From: Gammaproteobacteria bacterium
Lineage (GTDB): Bacteria; Pseudomonadota; Gammaproteobacteria; Immundisolibacterales; Immundisolibacteraceae
Assembly (NCBI GenBank): GCA_003526065.1
Contig: DQBD01000231.1
Span: forward strand, 6,669 to 19,926
Reading direction: 5' to 3'
DNA: 13,258 nucleotides
Each line of letters opens with the position of its first letter. Position 1 is the first letter of the stretch. Below the pieces are notes generated by a model. It saw nothing but the letters and a program-made list of their open reading frames with translations, was not told the DNA's origin and searched no databases. Both the position numbers and the translations under genes were made by a program. This document shows positions 1-6,722 of this stretch, piece by piece.

Positions 1-179
1 CCTGTGGCAGCGGCGCCTGCGCGGCGTTCGTGGCCGCTGTACGCTGGGGCGTGTTCGATGCCGCGGCGCGCCTGCACCTGCCGGGTGGCACATTGGAACT
101 GGCCTGGGCCGGCGCCGGTACGCCGGTGTACCTGACCGGCCCTGCCGTCACCGTGTTCGAGGGCACACTTTCCGTATGA
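1..179 (+). CDS. dapF: Diaminopimelate epimerase, C-terminal end (partial)
   Basis: The window opens inside this gene; only the last 58 residues are visible, in the frame starting at base 3. DapF interconverts LL- and meso-diaminopimelate in the cytoplasm, supplying lysine and peptidoglycan synthesis. The first visible residues, CGSGACAAFVAAVRWG, are the family signature around the second catalytic cysteine, and the end (TGPAVTVFEG) is the usual DapF C-terminal strand. About 215 residues are expected upstream, judging from the usual family length. The TGA stop overlaps the ATG of the next gene by 4 bases (ATGA), which implies translational coupling. The dapF / DUF484 / xerC order is typical of gammaproteobacteria and supports the call. 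Confidence 0.93.
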   Translation, partial: CGSGACAAFVAAVRWGVFDAAARLHLPGGTLELAWAGAGTPVYLTGPAVTVFEGTLSV

Positions 180-838
180 AGAAAAACACCGCCAAGCCTG
201 CCGCCGACGCCGACCAGGTCGCGGCCTACCTGCTGCTGAACCCGGATTTTCTGGAGCACCATCCGCAGGTGTTCGAGGCGCTGGACGTGCCGCATCCGAC
301 CGGCGGCGCGGTGTCGCTGGTGGAGCGACAGGTGGCGGTCCTGCGCGAGCGCAACCGGGCACTGACCGCCCGTCTGGACGCCGTGCTGGAGGCCGCCCAT
401 CGGCATGACGACCAGTACCGCAAGCTGCTGGACATGGCCGTGGCGCTGGCGGCCTGTGGCGATGTGCCGGCGCTGCTGCACGCGCTGGAACTGCACCTGA
501 AGCGCGACTTCGGCACCGGCGCCATGCGCCTGCTGACGCACGCCGCGCCGGCAGCCGCGCCGCAGCTGGTGGCCGACTTCGACGTGGCGCCGTTCGCGGC
601 GGATCTCGAGCATGGCCATGCCCGTTGCCTGCCGGCGACCGAGCTGGAGGGCGTGCAGCCGTTCCTTGGCGCCCAGACAGCCTCGGCGGCGGTGCTGCCG
701 CTCGGGGGCAGCGCACCGGCGCTGCTGTTGATGGGGGCCGAGGATGCCGAGCGGTTCAGTCCGGAGCTCGGCACCCTGTTTCTCGATCGCCTGGCGCGTC
801 TGGTCGGCGCCCACTGGCACCGACTGGCCAGCGGGTGA
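176..838 (+). CDS. DUF484 family protein
   Basis: A 220-residue cytoplasmic protein of unknown biochemical function that lies between dapF and xerC in many gammaproteobacteria (the same slot as E. coli yigA). The N-terminal third carries the family pattern: YLLLNPDFLEHHP around residues 18-30, then AVSLVERQVAVLRERN at about 45-60, followed by a probable helical or coiled segment at about 50-85. The remainder looks like a GAF-type sensory fold (inferred from the family, not proven here). The ATG overlaps the dapF stop, and its own TGA at 836-838 overlaps the GTG of xerC at 835, so all three genes are probably translated from one message. No signal peptide or membrane segment is seen. Confidence 0.88.
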   Translation: MKKNTAKPAADADQVAAYLLLNPDFLEHHPQVFEALDVPHPTGGAVSLVERQVAVLRERNRALTARLDAVLEAAHRHDDQYRKLLDMAVALAACGDVPALLHALELHLKRDFGTGAMRLLTHAAPAAAPQLVADFDVAPFAADLEHGHARCLPATELEGVQPFLGAQTASAAVLPLGGSAPALLLMGAEDAERFSPELGTLFLDRLARLVGAHWHRLASG

Positions 839-1734
839 GCGCGGCGGCGCCGACGGTCGACGCATTCCTGGCGGCGCTGGCGCATCAGCGCCGCGCCAGT
901 CCGCACACGCTGAGCGCCTACCGGCGCGACCTTGAACGCTGCACGCGGCTGTTGCCGCTGCTCGGTGCCGGAACGCTGGTCGAGCTGACGCCGGCGCAGA
1001 TTCGCCGCCTGGTCAGTCATCTGGCGCGCGACGGCCTGTCCGGACGCAGCATTGCCCGTCTGCTGGCGGCGCTGCGTGCCTATTACCGTCTGGCCATCGA
1101 CCACGGCGCCTTGGCCTCGGACCCCGCCGCCGGCATCACGGCGCCGAAAAGTCCGCGCCGGCTGCCGGCCACGCTGGACGTGGACCACCTGGCCCGTCTG
1201 CTCGATTTCGCCGCCGAGGATCCGTTGGCGCGGCGCGACCGCGCCATGTTCGAGTTGCTGTACTCGTCCGGCCTGCGTCTGGCCGAGCTGGTGGCGCTGG
1301 ACTGCGGTGATGTCGACCTGGCCGACGCCAGCGCGCGGGTCACCGGCAAGGGCCGCAAGACCCGCATCGTGCCGGTCGGCGCCCGTGCCTGTGCCGCGCT
1401 GGCCGACTGGCTGGTGCTGCGTCGCACGCTGACGGCCGAGCCGGCGGCGCTGTTCGTGAACCGCCGGGGCGGACGGCTGTCGGCACGCGCGGTGCAGCAG
1501 CGCCTGAGGCACTGGGCCGACCGCCAGGGCATCGACCGGCGGGGCTACCCGCACCTGTTGCGTCACTCGTGCGCCGGGCATCTGCTGGAATCGTCCGGCG
1601 ACCTGCGCGCCGTGCAGGAGTTGCTGGGCCACGCCAGCATTGCCACCACGCAGGTCTACACCCAGGTCGACTTCCAGTACCTGGCCCGGGTGTACGACGC
1701 CGCGCATCCGCGGGCGCGGCGGCGCTCGGGCTGA
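835..1734 (+). CDS. xerC: Site-specific tyrosine recombinase XerC
   Basis: XerC acts with XerD at the chromosomal dif site to resolve chromosome dimers. The GTG start at 835 overlaps the DUF484 stop and gives 299 residues, the usual XerC size; a longer open frame upstream is only shadow. The N-terminal SAM-like DNA-binding domain covers about residues 5-90 (RRASPHTLSAYRRDL). With this start, all catalytic residues fall at the E. coli XerC positions: R148 (SSGLR), K172 (GKGRK), H240 and R243 (HLLRH), H266 (LGHASIATT) and the nucleophile Y275. The exact match supports both the start and the XerC assignment over XerD or a phage integrase, as does the dapF-linked position. It ends 16 bases before the convergent fnr gene; no clear terminator was seen between them. 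Confidence 0.95.
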   Translation: MSAAAPTVDAFLAALAHQRRASPHTLSAYRRDLERCTRLLPLLGAGTLVELTPAQIRRLVSHLARDGLSGRSIARLLAALRAYYRLAIDHGALASDPAAGITAPKSPRRLPATLDVDHLARLLDFAAEDPLARRDRAMFELLYSSGLRLAELVALDCGDVDLADASARVTGKGRKTRIVPVGARACAALADWLVLRRTLTAEPAALFVNRRGGRLSARAVQQRLRHWADRQGIDRRGYPHLLRHSCAGHLLESSGDLRAVQELLGHASIATTQVYTQVDFQYLARVYDAAHPRARRRSG

Positions 1735-1750
1735 CGGGGCAGGGGATTCG

Positions 1751-2521
1751 TCAGGAGATGTTTCGCTGGCGCGTGCTGCCGGCGCCCTGTCCGGCGAACG
1801 TGGTCAGCGCGTCCAGGTCGACGATCCGCACCAGCCGCCCGGTGACTTCCACCAGCCCGTCGCGCTGCAGCTTGCCGAACGCGCGGCTGACGGTCTCGGC
1901 GGCCAGGCGCAGGTAGGCGGCAATGTCCTGTCGCGACATGGGCAGGTTGAATTCGGTGGCCGAGAAGCCGCGGTGGGCAAACCGCTGCGACAGGTCCAGC
2001 AGCAGCAGGCCCAGGCGCCGCTCTGGCAGGTGGTCTCCGAGCGCCAGAAGCTGCTGCTCCTTGCCGGCGATTTCCTGGCTCATCAGCCGCATCAGCTGGT
2101 GTTGCAGCGCCGGCACGCGGGCCGCGGCGTGTTCGAGCAGGTCGAATGCCACCTCGCAGACGCTGGACAACTCCAGAGCCTGCGCGGTGACCTGGTGCTG
2201 GTGCTCGATCAGGCCGTCGAGGCCGATGATTTCGCCGGGCAGGTGAAACCCGATGATCTGCTCGCTGCCGTCGATTCCCAGGGTGAACGTCTTGATGGCA
2301 CCGCTGCGCGGCACGTAGATGGCGCGGAACGGCTCATCGACGCGAAACAGGGTCTTGCCACGGGGGTGCGAGCGCGAGCGCGACACGATGTGTTCGAGCT
2401 CGGCGACGTCGGCGTCGCTCATGCCGCGCGGCAGGCACAAGTCGTGCAGATTGCAGGTGGCGCAGGAAGCCTTGAGCCCCCCAAGTGAAAAGACGTTGTC
2501 GGATGGGGTGTGGCCTGCCAT
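1751..2521 (-). CDS. fnr: FNR/Anr-type oxygen-sensing transcription regulator
   Basis: A 256-residue Crp/Fnr-family regulator. In this family a [4Fe-4S] cluster made without oxygen drives dimerisation and binding to TTGAT-N4-ATCAA sites. All four E. coli FNR cluster ligands are present at the same numbers: C20, C23 and C29 (CATCNLHDLC) and C122. The cyclic-nucleotide-type beta-roll covers about residues 35-140, the dimerisation helix about 140-170, and the helix-turn-helix about 190-220. The recognition helix reads E209-T-V-S212-R213, identical to the FNR specificity residues, so it should read canonical FNR boxes. An AGGA lies a few bases before the ATG. It is a single-gene unit, convergent with xerC. 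One good candidate target box lies in this window, before the dioxygenase at 5399. It could equally be named anr or btr. Confidence 0.95.
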   Translation of the reverse strand: MAGHTPSDNVFSLGGLKASCATCNLHDLCLPRGMSDADVAELEHIVSRSRSHPRGKTLFRVDEPFRAIYVPRSGAIKTFTLGIDGSEQIIGFHLPGEIIGLDGLIEHQHQVTAQALELSSVCEVAFDLLEHAAARVPALQHQLMRLMSQEIAGKEQQLLALGDHLPERRLGLLLLDLSQRFAHRGFSATEFNLPMSRQDIAAYLRLAAETVSRAFGKLQRDGLVEVTGRLVRIVDLDALTTFAGQGAGSTRQRNIS

Positions 2522-2559
2522 GCGTTCCTGTGGGGGATGAGGAAACTGTATGCAAACCT

Positions 2560-2586
2560 AACATACGCTTGACGCTGCGTTGTCAG
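2560..2586 (-). promoter_or_regulatory. Candidate sigma70 promoter for fnr
   Basis: On the - strand CTGACA (2586-2581, 5 of 6 matches to the -35 consensus) is followed after 15 bases by TATGTT (2565-2560, 4 of 6 to the -10 consensus). The spacing is short, and the inferred transcript would start about 30 bases before the fnr ATG. No good FNR box is seen here, so autoregulation is not evident. Found by eye; weak evidence. Confidence 0.3.
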
Positions 2587-2605
2587 AACCGTGCCTCTCG
2601 GCGGT

Positions 2606-3184
2606 TCAGAAGCGGCGTATTCCTTCCAGCATCATGTTCACTGCGATCAGATTCAGTAGCAGGCCGGTCAGTTTCTCCAGCGCGTTGATGCCACGCGGCC
2701 CGAGCCAGGCGGCGATCTGTCGGCCTGCCAGGAAGGTTGCCAGGGTGACCAGCAGCGTACACAGCAAGGCCGCGGCCAGGTGCCACAGCGGCACTTGCTG
2801 TTGGGTGCGCAGCAGCATGACGGTGGCCACCGCTGCCGGTCCGGCGATGGCGGGCACGGCGATGGGCACCAGCAGCGGGTCGGCCGCGTAGCCTTCGTCG
2901 AAGGCTCCTTGCGGGCCGCCGTAGATCATCCGCAGTGACAGCAGGAACAGGATCACGCCGCCGCCGATGTACAGCGCTGCCTGGCCGATGCCGAACACCT
3001 GCAGCAGGCCGGCGCCGCCCCAGCCGAACAGCAGCAGCACGCCGAAGGCAAACAACGACTCGCGCAGCACGGCGCGGCGGTAGGCGGCGGCATCCAGGCG
3101 GCCGAGCGCCGACAGCACCAGGGGCAGGTTGCCGAACGGATCGGTGACCAGCACCAGCAACAGGACCAGTTCGGCCGCGTTCAC
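2606..3184 (-). CDS. MarC family integral membrane protein
   Basis: A 192-residue inner-membrane protein of the MarC/YchE (UPF0056) family, whose transport function is not established despite the multiple-antibiotic-resistance name. Six hydrophobic segments are visible at about residues 2-27, 44-66, 69-89, 103-126, 133-154 and 169-189. The family motif VTDPFGNLPLV is in the first and PIAVPAIAGPAAVAT in the fourth. The GTG start at 3184 overlaps the stop of mtfA (GTGA), so it is probably translationally coupled as the last gene of a three-gene operon. Its stop lies 84 bases before the fnr start. The family assignment is firm; a substrate cannot be read from the sequence. Confidence 0.88.
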   Translation of the reverse strand: MNAAELVLLLVLVTDPFGNLPLVLSALGRLDAAAYRRAVLRESLFAFGVLLLFGWGGAGLLQVFGIGQAALYIGGGVILFLLSLRMIYGGPQGAFDEGYAADPLLVPIAVPAIAGPAAVATVMLLRTQQQVPLWHLAAALLCTLLVTLATFLAGRQIAAWLGPRGINALEKLTGLLLNLIAVNMMLEGIRRF

Positions 3185-3951
3185 GGTGTGGTGGCCGGCA
3201 GGTAGAGGGCCGGGTCCTGGCGGTAAAACAGCGCCAGTTGCTCGTACACCGCCGGGTAACCGCGCTGCAGGTCCCGCGGCGCGTCGAAGAACAGTTCGCT
3301 GGTCACCGCGAAAAACTCCGCCGGTGATTCGGCGGCATAGGGGTCGACCACGGTCGACAGCCGGCGCATGGCACGCCGGCCAAGGTCCCGGTACGCCGCC
3401 GCGAACGCGGCGCTCCAGGCACCGGGGTCCATGCCCGGGTGCAGGGGCGGGCGGCCGTTGGCCTCACCATCGAGTTGGTCGAGCTTGTGCGCGCACTCGT
3501 GCACGACGACGTTGTAGCCGTCGCCCTGGCCGGCGGCGGCGACGTCCGCGAGGGACAGGATCAGCGGCCCTCGCCCCCACGACTCGCCGCTGCGCCAGTC
3601 CTCGATCTGGTGCACCACGCCGGTCTCGTCCACTTCCTCGTAACGGCTGCGGAACTCGTCCGGGTAGAGCACCAGCGCATGCCAGCCGCGATACCAGTCG
3701 AGCCCGAGATTCAGGATCGGCAGGGCGGCCAGCAGGGCCAGGGCCAGGGTTTCGGTGGTGCCCAGATCCAGCTCGCCGATCGGTTCGATGCTTTTCTGTG
3801 TCAGCAGCGCCCCGGCGAGCCGCTGCAGGCGCTGGCGTTCGCCGGCAGGCCGCGGGGCGAGGATCGGCAACGCCAGGAAGGCGGCCTCCCAGTCGGCCTC
3901 AGGGATGGCCGGCGCTGGCCGCCGCCAGGCCTGCCACAGCCGGCGCAGCAT
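3181..3951 (-). CDS. mtfA: MtfA-family zinc metallopeptidase
   Basis: A 256-residue cytosolic zinc peptidase. In E. coli, MtfA (265 residues) has aminopeptidase activity and binds the Mlc repressor, linking it to glucose phosphotransferase control; whether that partner exists here is unknown. The zinc motif HECAHKLDQLDG gives H151-E152-x-x-H155, and the third ligand is E212 in ESPAEFFAVTSELFF, close to the E. coli positions. The upstream part (LPILNLGLDWYRGWHALVLYPDEF, quoted in two pieces: LPILNLGLDW at 78-87 and YRGWHALVLYPDEF at 87-100) is typical of the family. The ATG at 3951 was chosen because it follows the preceding stop (3954-3956) by two bases and gives the family length; the frame stays open further upstream but overlaps the neighbour. 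It overlaps the MarC-family gene by 4 bases. Confidence 0.9.
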   Translation of the reverse strand: MLRRLWQAWRRPAPAIPEADWEAAFLALPILAPRPAGERQRLQRLAGALLTQKSIEPIGELDLGTTETLALALLAALPILNLGLDWYRGWHALVLYPDEFRSRYEEVDETGVVHQIEDWRSGESWGRGPLILSLADVAAAGQGDGYNVVVHECAHKLDQLDGEANGRPPLHPGMDPGAWSAAFAAAYRDLGRRAMRRLSTVVDPYAAESPAEFFAVTSELFFDAPRDLQRGYPAVYEQLALFYRQDPALYLPATTP

Positions 3952-3953
3952 GC

Positions 3954-4676
3954 CTAGCTGGCCAGCGCGGCGAGCTTGGTGGCCAGCTGCTGGTCGTCGT
4001 CGTGGCCGGGTTCTCCCCAGAACACGCTCAGTTCGCGTCGGCTCGCGGCGGGATGGCTGGCGCAGGCGAGCAGCACCCGCGCCAGGTCGGCTCGACCGAT
4101 CCGGTAACGCATCTCGAGCGGCCAGTCGCGGTCGGTCAGGGTGAGTTCGTGCGCGCCACCGGGCTTGTCGTTGAGGATGCCGGCGCGCACGATGCAGTAG
4201 TCGAGGCCGCTCGCCTTGAGGTACTCGCCCTTGTCGAGCGAGTGGTCGCGCAGGCCCGGCTTGACCCGGTTCAGGATGCGCATTCCGGTGGATGGCTGCG
4301 TCAGGCCGATGGTCGACAGCAGCACCAGCCGCCCCGTGAAGCCGCGTTGCTTGCAGGCCTCCACGGTATTGACCAGGCCGCCGTACATGACGGCGCGAAC
4401 CTTCTCCCGGCTGGCGAACAGGCCGCGCCCGCCGATGCCGCCGGTGATGTCCACCGTGAACACGATGGCGCGCCACTGGGGGTCCACCGCCTCGACCAGT
4501 GTTTCCGGGCGGGTGACATCGCCATAAACGACGCCTGCCTGGCTGCCGAACAGGTCACGGCCCTTGTCCGGGTTGCGCGCCACGGCGATGGCCGGTCGGC
4601 CGGCGTCGATCAGCTGGCGCATGGCGTGCAGGCCGCTGCCGCGCGTGGCCCCGATGACGGCAATCGTGTCGGTCAT
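3954..4676 (-). CDS. NAD(P)-binding atypical short-chain dehydrogenase family protein
   Basis: A 240-residue Rossmann-fold protein of the NAD(P)H-binding (NmrA-like, atypical SDR) group; substrate unknown. The dinucleotide loop is IAVIGATRGSG at residues 5-15, with Arg where most relatives have Gly. Next come AVARNP (31-36), which often sets cofactor preference, the strand LVLLSTIG (117-124) and K154-A-S-G-L-D-Y160-C-I-V-R-A-G, a common active-site-side motif of the group. The ATG at 4676 is preceded by GAGGGGGAAG about 5 bases away, a strong ribosome binding site; an upstream extension of the frame is not supported. It heads the operon running into mtfA two bases later. It could be a redox sensor rather than an enzyme. 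Confidence 0.8.
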   Translation of the reverse strand: MTDTIAVIGATRGSGLHAMRQLIDAGRPAIAVARNPDKGRDLFGSQAGVVYGDVTRPETLVEAVDPQWRAIVFTVDITGGIGGRGLFASREKVRAVMYGGLVNTVEACKQRGFTGRLVLLSTIGLTQPSTGMRILNRVKPGLRDHSLDKGEYLKASGLDYCIVRAGILNDKPGGAHELTLTDRDWPLEMRYRIGRADLARVLLACASHPAASRRELSVFWGEPGHDDDQQLATKLAALAS

Positions 4677-4905
4677 GGTCTTCCCCCTCGGGAGCGGATG
4701 GGCAGGGAGATTGTAAGGAAATGCGCCTGCGTGCTGCCGATGATGGGGCACGCTGTGGCCGCCTGGCACCGGGTGGGGTGTTCGCGTCTGTCCGTCGGCC
4801 GGTGTTCGCACGTCGCTGTCGCGTGCATGGGCACGCGGCGTGATCGACCGTTCGTCCGCGCCGGATGGCCCGCACCGGGCCTGCGGGGCGGTCGGCGCGC
4901 GTCGC

Positions 4906-5088
4906 TCAAGCGTCGTTGCGAAGGCGGCGCAGCGCCAGACGCACGGCGGCCTGGCTGCATGGCCCGGGGTCGGTCAGGAGGGTGTGGCAGGCGGCAAGCA
5001 CGGCCGCCTGCAGGGCGTCGTGCCAACTCGGGTCGGTGGACGGTGGGGTGTCGCGCACGTCGTGCGCGCCGGCACAGGACTGCGGCAT
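4906..5088 (-). CDS. Small uncharacterised protein (60 residues), possibly iron-regulated
   Basis: I do not recognise this protein. It has 60 residues with a Pro/Ser/Asp-rich start (to about residue 22) and a helical-looking rest (about 23-58: DALQAAVLAACHTLL, then AAVRLALRRLRND). It has three cysteines (C5, C34, C44) but not the four-cysteine pattern of Bfd ferredoxins, and it does not look like HemP. No membrane segment or signal peptide is clear. Evidence that it is real: GGAAGGAG lies 8 bases before the ATG, a candidate sigma70 promoter sits about 90 bases further up, and a Fur-box-like site overlaps that promoter. It is divergent from the dioxygenase genes. Length alone is weak evidence, as spurious frames are common at this GC content. 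Confidence 0.55.
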   Translation of the reverse strand: MPQSCAGAHDVRDTPPSTDPSWHDALQAAVLAACHTLLTDPGPCSQAAVRLALRRLRNDA

Positions 5089-5181
5089 GGCCAGGCTCCT
5101 TCCGGTTCTTCAGGACAACGGACCTGGCTTGCCGCGCGCAGGAGGAGAGAGGGATCCGCAGCTGGCTAACGTCCGGGGTCG

Positions 5182-5212
5182 ATCATAACCCAAAGATAAG
5201 AATAATTGTCAT
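5182..5212 (-). promoter_or_regulatory. Candidate sigma70 promoter for the small gene
   Basis: On the - strand ATGACA (5212-5207, 5 of 6 to TTGACA) is followed after 19 bases by TATGAT (5187-5182, 5 of 6 to TATAAT). The spacer is at the long end of what is tolerated. The expected start is near 5175, about 87 bases before the ATG at 5088. The Fur-like site covers the -35 element and most of the spacer, where repressor binding would block polymerase. Confidence 0.45.
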
Positions 5213-5213
5213 T
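5195..5213. promoter_or_regulatory. Fur-box-like iron-regulatory site
   Basis: GATAAGAATAATTGTCATT matches the 19-base Fur consensus GATAATGATAATCATTATC at 13 of 19 positions by eye, in an AT-rich island. It overlaps the candidate promoter of the small - strand gene, the usual position for Fur repression, and lies about 186 bases before the dioxygenase start, too far to be a simple repressor site for it. No fur gene is in the window. Confidence 0.5.
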
Positions 5214-5269
5214 CGCGTTTCAAAAGCCGGTTTGGGTTGCCCCGTTCGGGGGTGCGCCGCCATGCGGGC

Positions 5270-5283
5270 TTGATGCCGGTCAA
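5270..5283 (+). promoter_or_regulatory. FNR/Anr-type box upstream of the dioxygenase
   Basis: TTGATGCCGGTCAA matches TTGAT-N4-ATCAA at 9 of 10 defined positions and is flanked by C and G, which extend the dyad (CTTGA...TCAAG). Its centre (5276.5) lies about 41 bases before the start site implied by the -10-like GATACT at 5305-5310, the class II activator position. The window also encodes an FNR protein with canonical recognition residues. Confidence 0.55.
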
Positions 5284-5304
5284 GAGGCGCCTGGGCGGTC
5301 TTTC

Positions 5305-5310
5305 GATACT
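5305..5310 (+). promoter_or_regulatory. Candidate -10 element for the dioxygenase operon
   Basis: GATACT matches TATAAT at 4 of 6 positions. No good -35 hexamer precedes it; the FNR-type box occupies that place, as in activator-dependent class II promoters. The implied start is near 5317, leaving a leader of about 82 bases. Chosen mainly for its spacing, so tentative. Confidence 0.35.
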
Positions 5311-5398
5311 GCGTGCTGTTCGCACCGACCGGTGTCGACATGCCGTTGTCGTGTGCCCGGGGCGCGCGGCGACATACCCACACCACGGAGGGTTTCGC

Positions 5399-6721
5399 GT
5401 GAAAGACGTCACCAAGCTGATCCTGGAGGACGGCGCCGTCCAGGACCGCCGCATCTACTGGGATCAGGACATCTACGAGCAGGAGCTGGAGCAGATCTTT
5501 GCCCGCGCCTGGCTGTTCCTGGCGCACGAGTCACAGTTGCCGAAGCCGGGCGATTTCCTGACCACGCGCATGGGGGAGGACAACGTCATCGTCGCCCGCC
5601 AGCCGGACGGGAGCATCAAGGCGTTCATCAACTCCTGCCCGCATCGCGGCAACGTGGTGTGCCATGCCGACAGCGGCAACGCGCGCTCGTTCACCTGCGC
5701 CTACCACGGCTGGGCCTTCGGACTGGACGGCGACCTGGTTACCGTGCCGCTGGAGCACGACACCTACTACGACGCCATCGAGCGCCCGCGCTACGCCATG
5801 CACCCGGTGGCCAAGGTGGAAAGCTACAAGGGCCTGGTGTTCGGCACCTTCGACGCCTCGGCACCGTCGCTGCGCGACTACCTGGGCGACATGGCCTGGT
5901 ACATGGACAGCTTCCTGGACGTGCCGGGTGGCGTGGAGCTGCTCGGTCCGCCGATGAAGTCGATCCTGAACTGCAACTGGAAGGTACCGGTCGAGAACTT
6001 CATCGCCGATGGCTACCACGTGGGCTGGGCGCACGCGGCGGCCCTGAAGGCCATCGAGTCGCCGCTGTCGCCGCTGGCCGGCAATCAGGCGTACGACGTC
6101 AACACCGGCCTGCAGGTGGCCACCCGGGGTGGGCACGGCTTCGGCGTCATCTGGGACGCGGCGGCGGCCATTCACCCGGACGGCGCGCTGTACCGCGACT
6201 GGATCGCCCAGCGCGAGCCGCTGGTGCGCGAGCACCTGGGCGAGTGGCGGGCGCGCTTCTACAACGGCCACTGGGACGCCAGCATCTTCCCGAACTGCTC
6301 GTTCCTGTACGGCACCAACACCTGGAAGCTGTGGCTGCCGGCCGGTCCGCACAACATCGAGGTGTGGACCTGGACGCTGGTCGAGAAGGACATGCCGGAA
6401 GCGCTGAAGCAGATGATGGTCGCCACCAACATGATGACCTTCGGCACCGCCGGCATGCTCGAGACCGACGACGGCGAGAACATGGAGCAGTGCACCGGCA
6501 GCAACCGCGGCTGGGTGACCCGCCGCGGCAAGCTGTATTCGGGCATGGGCCAGGTGCGTGAGGGCACCCACCCGGAACTGCCGGGCATCGTCGGCAAGGG
6601 CATCGTGTGCGAGACCTCCAACCGCGGCTTCTACCGCCGCTGGGCCGAGCTGATGAGCGGTCGCAGCTGGGAGGAGATCGCCCGCGAACCGCATTACGCA
6701 CCCAACCGCCAGGTGGCCTGA
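5399..6721 (+). CDS. Aromatic ring-hydroxylating dioxygenase, alpha (large) subunit
   Basis: A 440-residue catalytic subunit of a Rieske non-heme iron oxygenase that adds both atoms of O2 to an aromatic ring to give a cis-dihydrodiol. The Rieske centre is C80-P-H82, 17 residues, then C100-A-Y-H103. The mononuclear iron site is D204 (bridging), H207 and H212 in NFIADGYHVGWAH, with D358 in ETDDGENM as the likely third ligand. These align with naphthalene dioxygenase D205, H208, H213 and D362; F348 aligns with its F352, a known regioselectivity residue. The type is naphthalene/PAH-like, but the substrate cannot be read. GGAGGG six bases before the GTG at 5399 sets the start. The beta subunit follows one base after the stop. 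No reductase or ferredoxin is nearby, and the promoter carries an FNR-type box. Confidence 0.93.
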   Translation: MKDVTKLILEDGAVQDRRIYWDQDIYEQELEQIFARAWLFLAHESQLPKPGDFLTTRMGEDNVIVARQPDGSIKAFINSCPHRGNVVCHADSGNARSFTCAYHGWAFGLDGDLVTVPLEHDTYYDAIERPRYAMHPVAKVESYKGLVFGTFDASAPSLRDYLGDMAWYMDSFLDVPGGVELLGPPMKSILNCNWKVPVENFIADGYHVGWAHAAALKAIESPLSPLAGNQAYDVNTGLQVATRGGHGFGVIWDAAAAIHPDGALYRDWIAQREPLVREHLGEWRARFYNGHWDASIFPNCSFLYGTNTWKLWLPAGPHNIEVWTWTLVEKDMPEALKQMMVATNMMTFGTAGMLETDDGENMEQCTGSNRGWVTRRGKLYSGMGQVREGTHPELPGIVGKGIVCETSNRGFYRRWAELMSGRSWEEIAREPHYAPNRQVA

Positions 6722-6722
6722 C

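Larger units (their letters stand above)
5089..5398. other. Divergent control region between the small gene and the dioxygenase operon
   Basis: This 310-base stretch has no convincing gene. Its middle (about 5182-5220) is AT-rich against very GC-rich surroundings and carries the Fur-like site and a leftward promoter. The right half carries the FNR/Anr-type box and a -10-like hexamer facing the dioxygenase, then an untranslated leader of about 80 bases ending in GGAGGG. A rightward frame from an ATG at 5273 would extend the dioxygenase, but it has no family similarity and a poor start context. Confidence 0.6.

Noticed and set aside
226..1707. A 493-residue open frame on the - strand opposite DUF484 and xerC
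   Set aside because: It is the GC-rich shadow of two well-identified + strand genes; its translation is Arg/Gln/Ala-rich with no family pattern.
835..1734. The tyrosine recombinase as part of an integron, phage or genomic island
   Set aside because: It is in the dapF/DUF484 operon and has all XerC catalytic residues at E. coli positions; no att site, cassette or phage gene is near.
2548..2566. GTATG-N9-CATAC inverted repeat upstream of fnr
   Set aside because: The arms are only 5 bases, expected by chance, and match no operator consensus I know.
4906..5088. The small gene as a Bfd-type ferredoxin or HemP, both often Fur-controlled
   Set aside because: The four-cysteine arrangement of Bfd and the HemP C-terminal pattern are both absent.
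3129..5273. A 714-residue open frame on the + strand across mtfA, the SDR gene and the control region
   Set aside because: Composition is extremely Arg/Gly/Pro-rich, it has no recognisable domain and it opposes three supported genes.
5206..6561. A 451-residue + frame overlapping the dioxygenase alpha gene
   Set aside because: It is out of frame with the Rieske and iron-site motifs; the true frame is the 5399-6721 one.
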